NCBI GenBank assembly: GCA_001303225.1
Contig: LJNI01000049.1
Location: 1-13,521 of the forward strand
Direction of reading: 5' to 3'
Length of the DNA stretch: 13,521 nucleotides
From: a candidate division TA06 bacterium DG_78
Lineage (GTDB): Bacteria > Hydrothermota > Tepidihabitantia > SM23-42
Below, piece after piece: positions 13,057 through 13,521 of this stretch. Made by a program: the position numbers and the translations under genes. Within the stretch, counting starts at the first letter, position 1, and each line of letters opens with the position of its first letter. The notes beneath the pieces are model-generated. The model saw only the letters and a list, made by a program, of their open reading frames with translations. It searched no databases and had not been told where the DNA came from.

Positions 13057-13336
13057 TCGCTTCTCCTCTCTTTGATTTCTTTGTTTTTGTCTCTGATTCC
13101 TTAGATTCTGTCTTTTTTGTCTTCGTACCAACGAGCAATTTTTTCGTACCCATTTCGTCTTCACGCAATAGTGTTCTAATCCTTGCAATATCACGACGTA
13201 AGGTTCGTAGCCTCAGTGGATTCGGCAATTCCTGGGCAGCGCGTCTCAGCCTTAAATTAAAGACTTCTTTGTGAAGCCCATTCAATAAATCTATGAGTTC
13301 TTCTCTCGATTTTTCTCTCAGTTCAAAAACCTTCAT
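13049..13336 (-). CDS. rpmC: Large-subunit ribosomal protein L29 with a C-terminal extension
   Basis: L29 with 95 residues, against the usual 60-70. Residues 1-61 are a normal two-helix L29: [18 protein letters not shown], then [12 protein letters not shown] and [19 protein letters not shown]. Residues 62-95 are a low-complexity tail rich in Lys, Thr, Glu and Ser. L29 sits by the polypeptide exit tunnel and helps dock trigger factor and SRP. The gene overlaps L16 by 14 bases and S17 by eight. The tail DNA also supplies the S17 SD. A frameshift of a shorter stop cannot be excluded, but the tail is compositionally plausible as a disordered extension. Confidence 0.94.
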   Translation of the reverse strand: MKVFELREKSREELIDLLNGLHKEVFNLRLRRAAQELPNPLRLRTLRRDIARIRTLLREDEMGTKKLLVGTKTKKTESKESETKTKKSKRGEANA

Positions 13337-13521
13337 ACTTTATTCCTGGTTCTCTTTTGATAAATCTTGTTTTAATCGGTAATTTATTTCCTGCCAGTCG
13401 TAACAGGTGTCGTGCCTCATTTTCATTCATTCCTTCGAGCTCGAAGAGAATACGCCCTGGCTTAACAACACACACCCAGTATTCAGGTGCACCCTTACCT
13501 TTTCCCATCCTCGTTTCAGCA
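13323..13521 (-). CDS. rplP: Large-subunit ribosomal protein L16, 3' part only
   Basis: The C-terminal 65 or so residues of L16 (normally about 140), cut by the window edge. The frame reads A-E-T-R before [20 protein letters not shown], so the Met at 13508 is the conserved internal Met of the RMGKGKG motif, not a start. [25 protein letters not shown] follows as in the family. L16 helps position tRNA at the A site. It overlaps L29 by 14 bases, and the order L16-L29-S17 is that of the S10 operon. Confidence 0.96.
   Translation of the reverse strand, partial: AETRMGKGKGAPEYWVCVVKPGRILFELEGMNENEARHLLRLAGNKLPIKTRFIKREPGIKYEGF

Noticed and set aside
13057..13194. Basic N-terminal extension of S17
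   Set aside because: It is the out-of-frame reading of the L29 gene; S17 has a good SD and a normal start at 13056.
1..13521. tRNA genes, rRNA genes, CRISPR arrays or complete insertion sequences
   Set aside because: Reading both strands I found no tRNA-like cloverleaf or T-loop consensus, no regularly spaced long repeats, and no transposase other than the RAYT gene.

Overview
The window reads as an AT-rich bacterial chromosome segment. Bacterial markers are a zinc-ribbon S14, an L24 with a C-terminal zinc ribbon, RecR, sigma70-like promoters and Shine-Dalgarno (SD) sites. Two-subunit class I fumarase, an NSS transporter with a micro-subunit, a RAYT transposase and dispersed palindromes fit an anaerobic lineage known mainly from metagenomes. 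A WOR-3/Stahlbacteria-like or other FCB-adjacent group is a low-confidence guess; no 16S gene is present.

Layout. (1) 1-2749, plus strand: the 3' part of a BrxD-like P-loop ATPase (DUF2791 type) and a complete Lhr/BrxHI-like helicase, joined by an ATGA overlap. This is probably the end of a defence operon lying to the left. (2) 2759-2980: a MITE-like element with imperfect terminal repeats and internal hairpins. (3) 3045-3869: a fibronectin-III-like lipoprotein with its own promoter and SD, followed by repeat-rich spacer. (4) 4036-6432, minus strand: RAYT transposase, then mgtE and cutA. (5) 6540-8092, plus strand: an NSS amino-acid symporter and a 30-residue MetS-like subunit, closed by a terminator. 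(6) 8148-10322, minus strand: fumarase alpha and beta subunits and an MBL-fold hydrolase. (7) 10558-11145, plus strand: recR. (8) 11285-13521, minus strand: a ribosomal-protein run, L16 (partial)-L29-S17-L14-L24-L5-S14, which stops after S14 instead of continuing to S8.

The most interesting signal is regulatory. Four genes that begin transcription units and lack a good SD (mgtE, the RAYT gene, the NSS symporter, recR) each have a sigma70-like promoter whose -10 box ends only 5 or 6 bases before the ATG. The -35/-10 spacer is 16 bp in every case. This geometry predicts leaderless mRNAs starting at or next to the start codon. Genes such as fumA, fumB, the MBL hydrolase, the lipoprotein and S14 have strong SDs, so leadered and leaderless initiation appear to coexist. 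A second signal is a perfect palindrome shared between the coding interior of the RAYT gene and its 5' flank, in opposite orientation, which looks like a REP element with its transposase.
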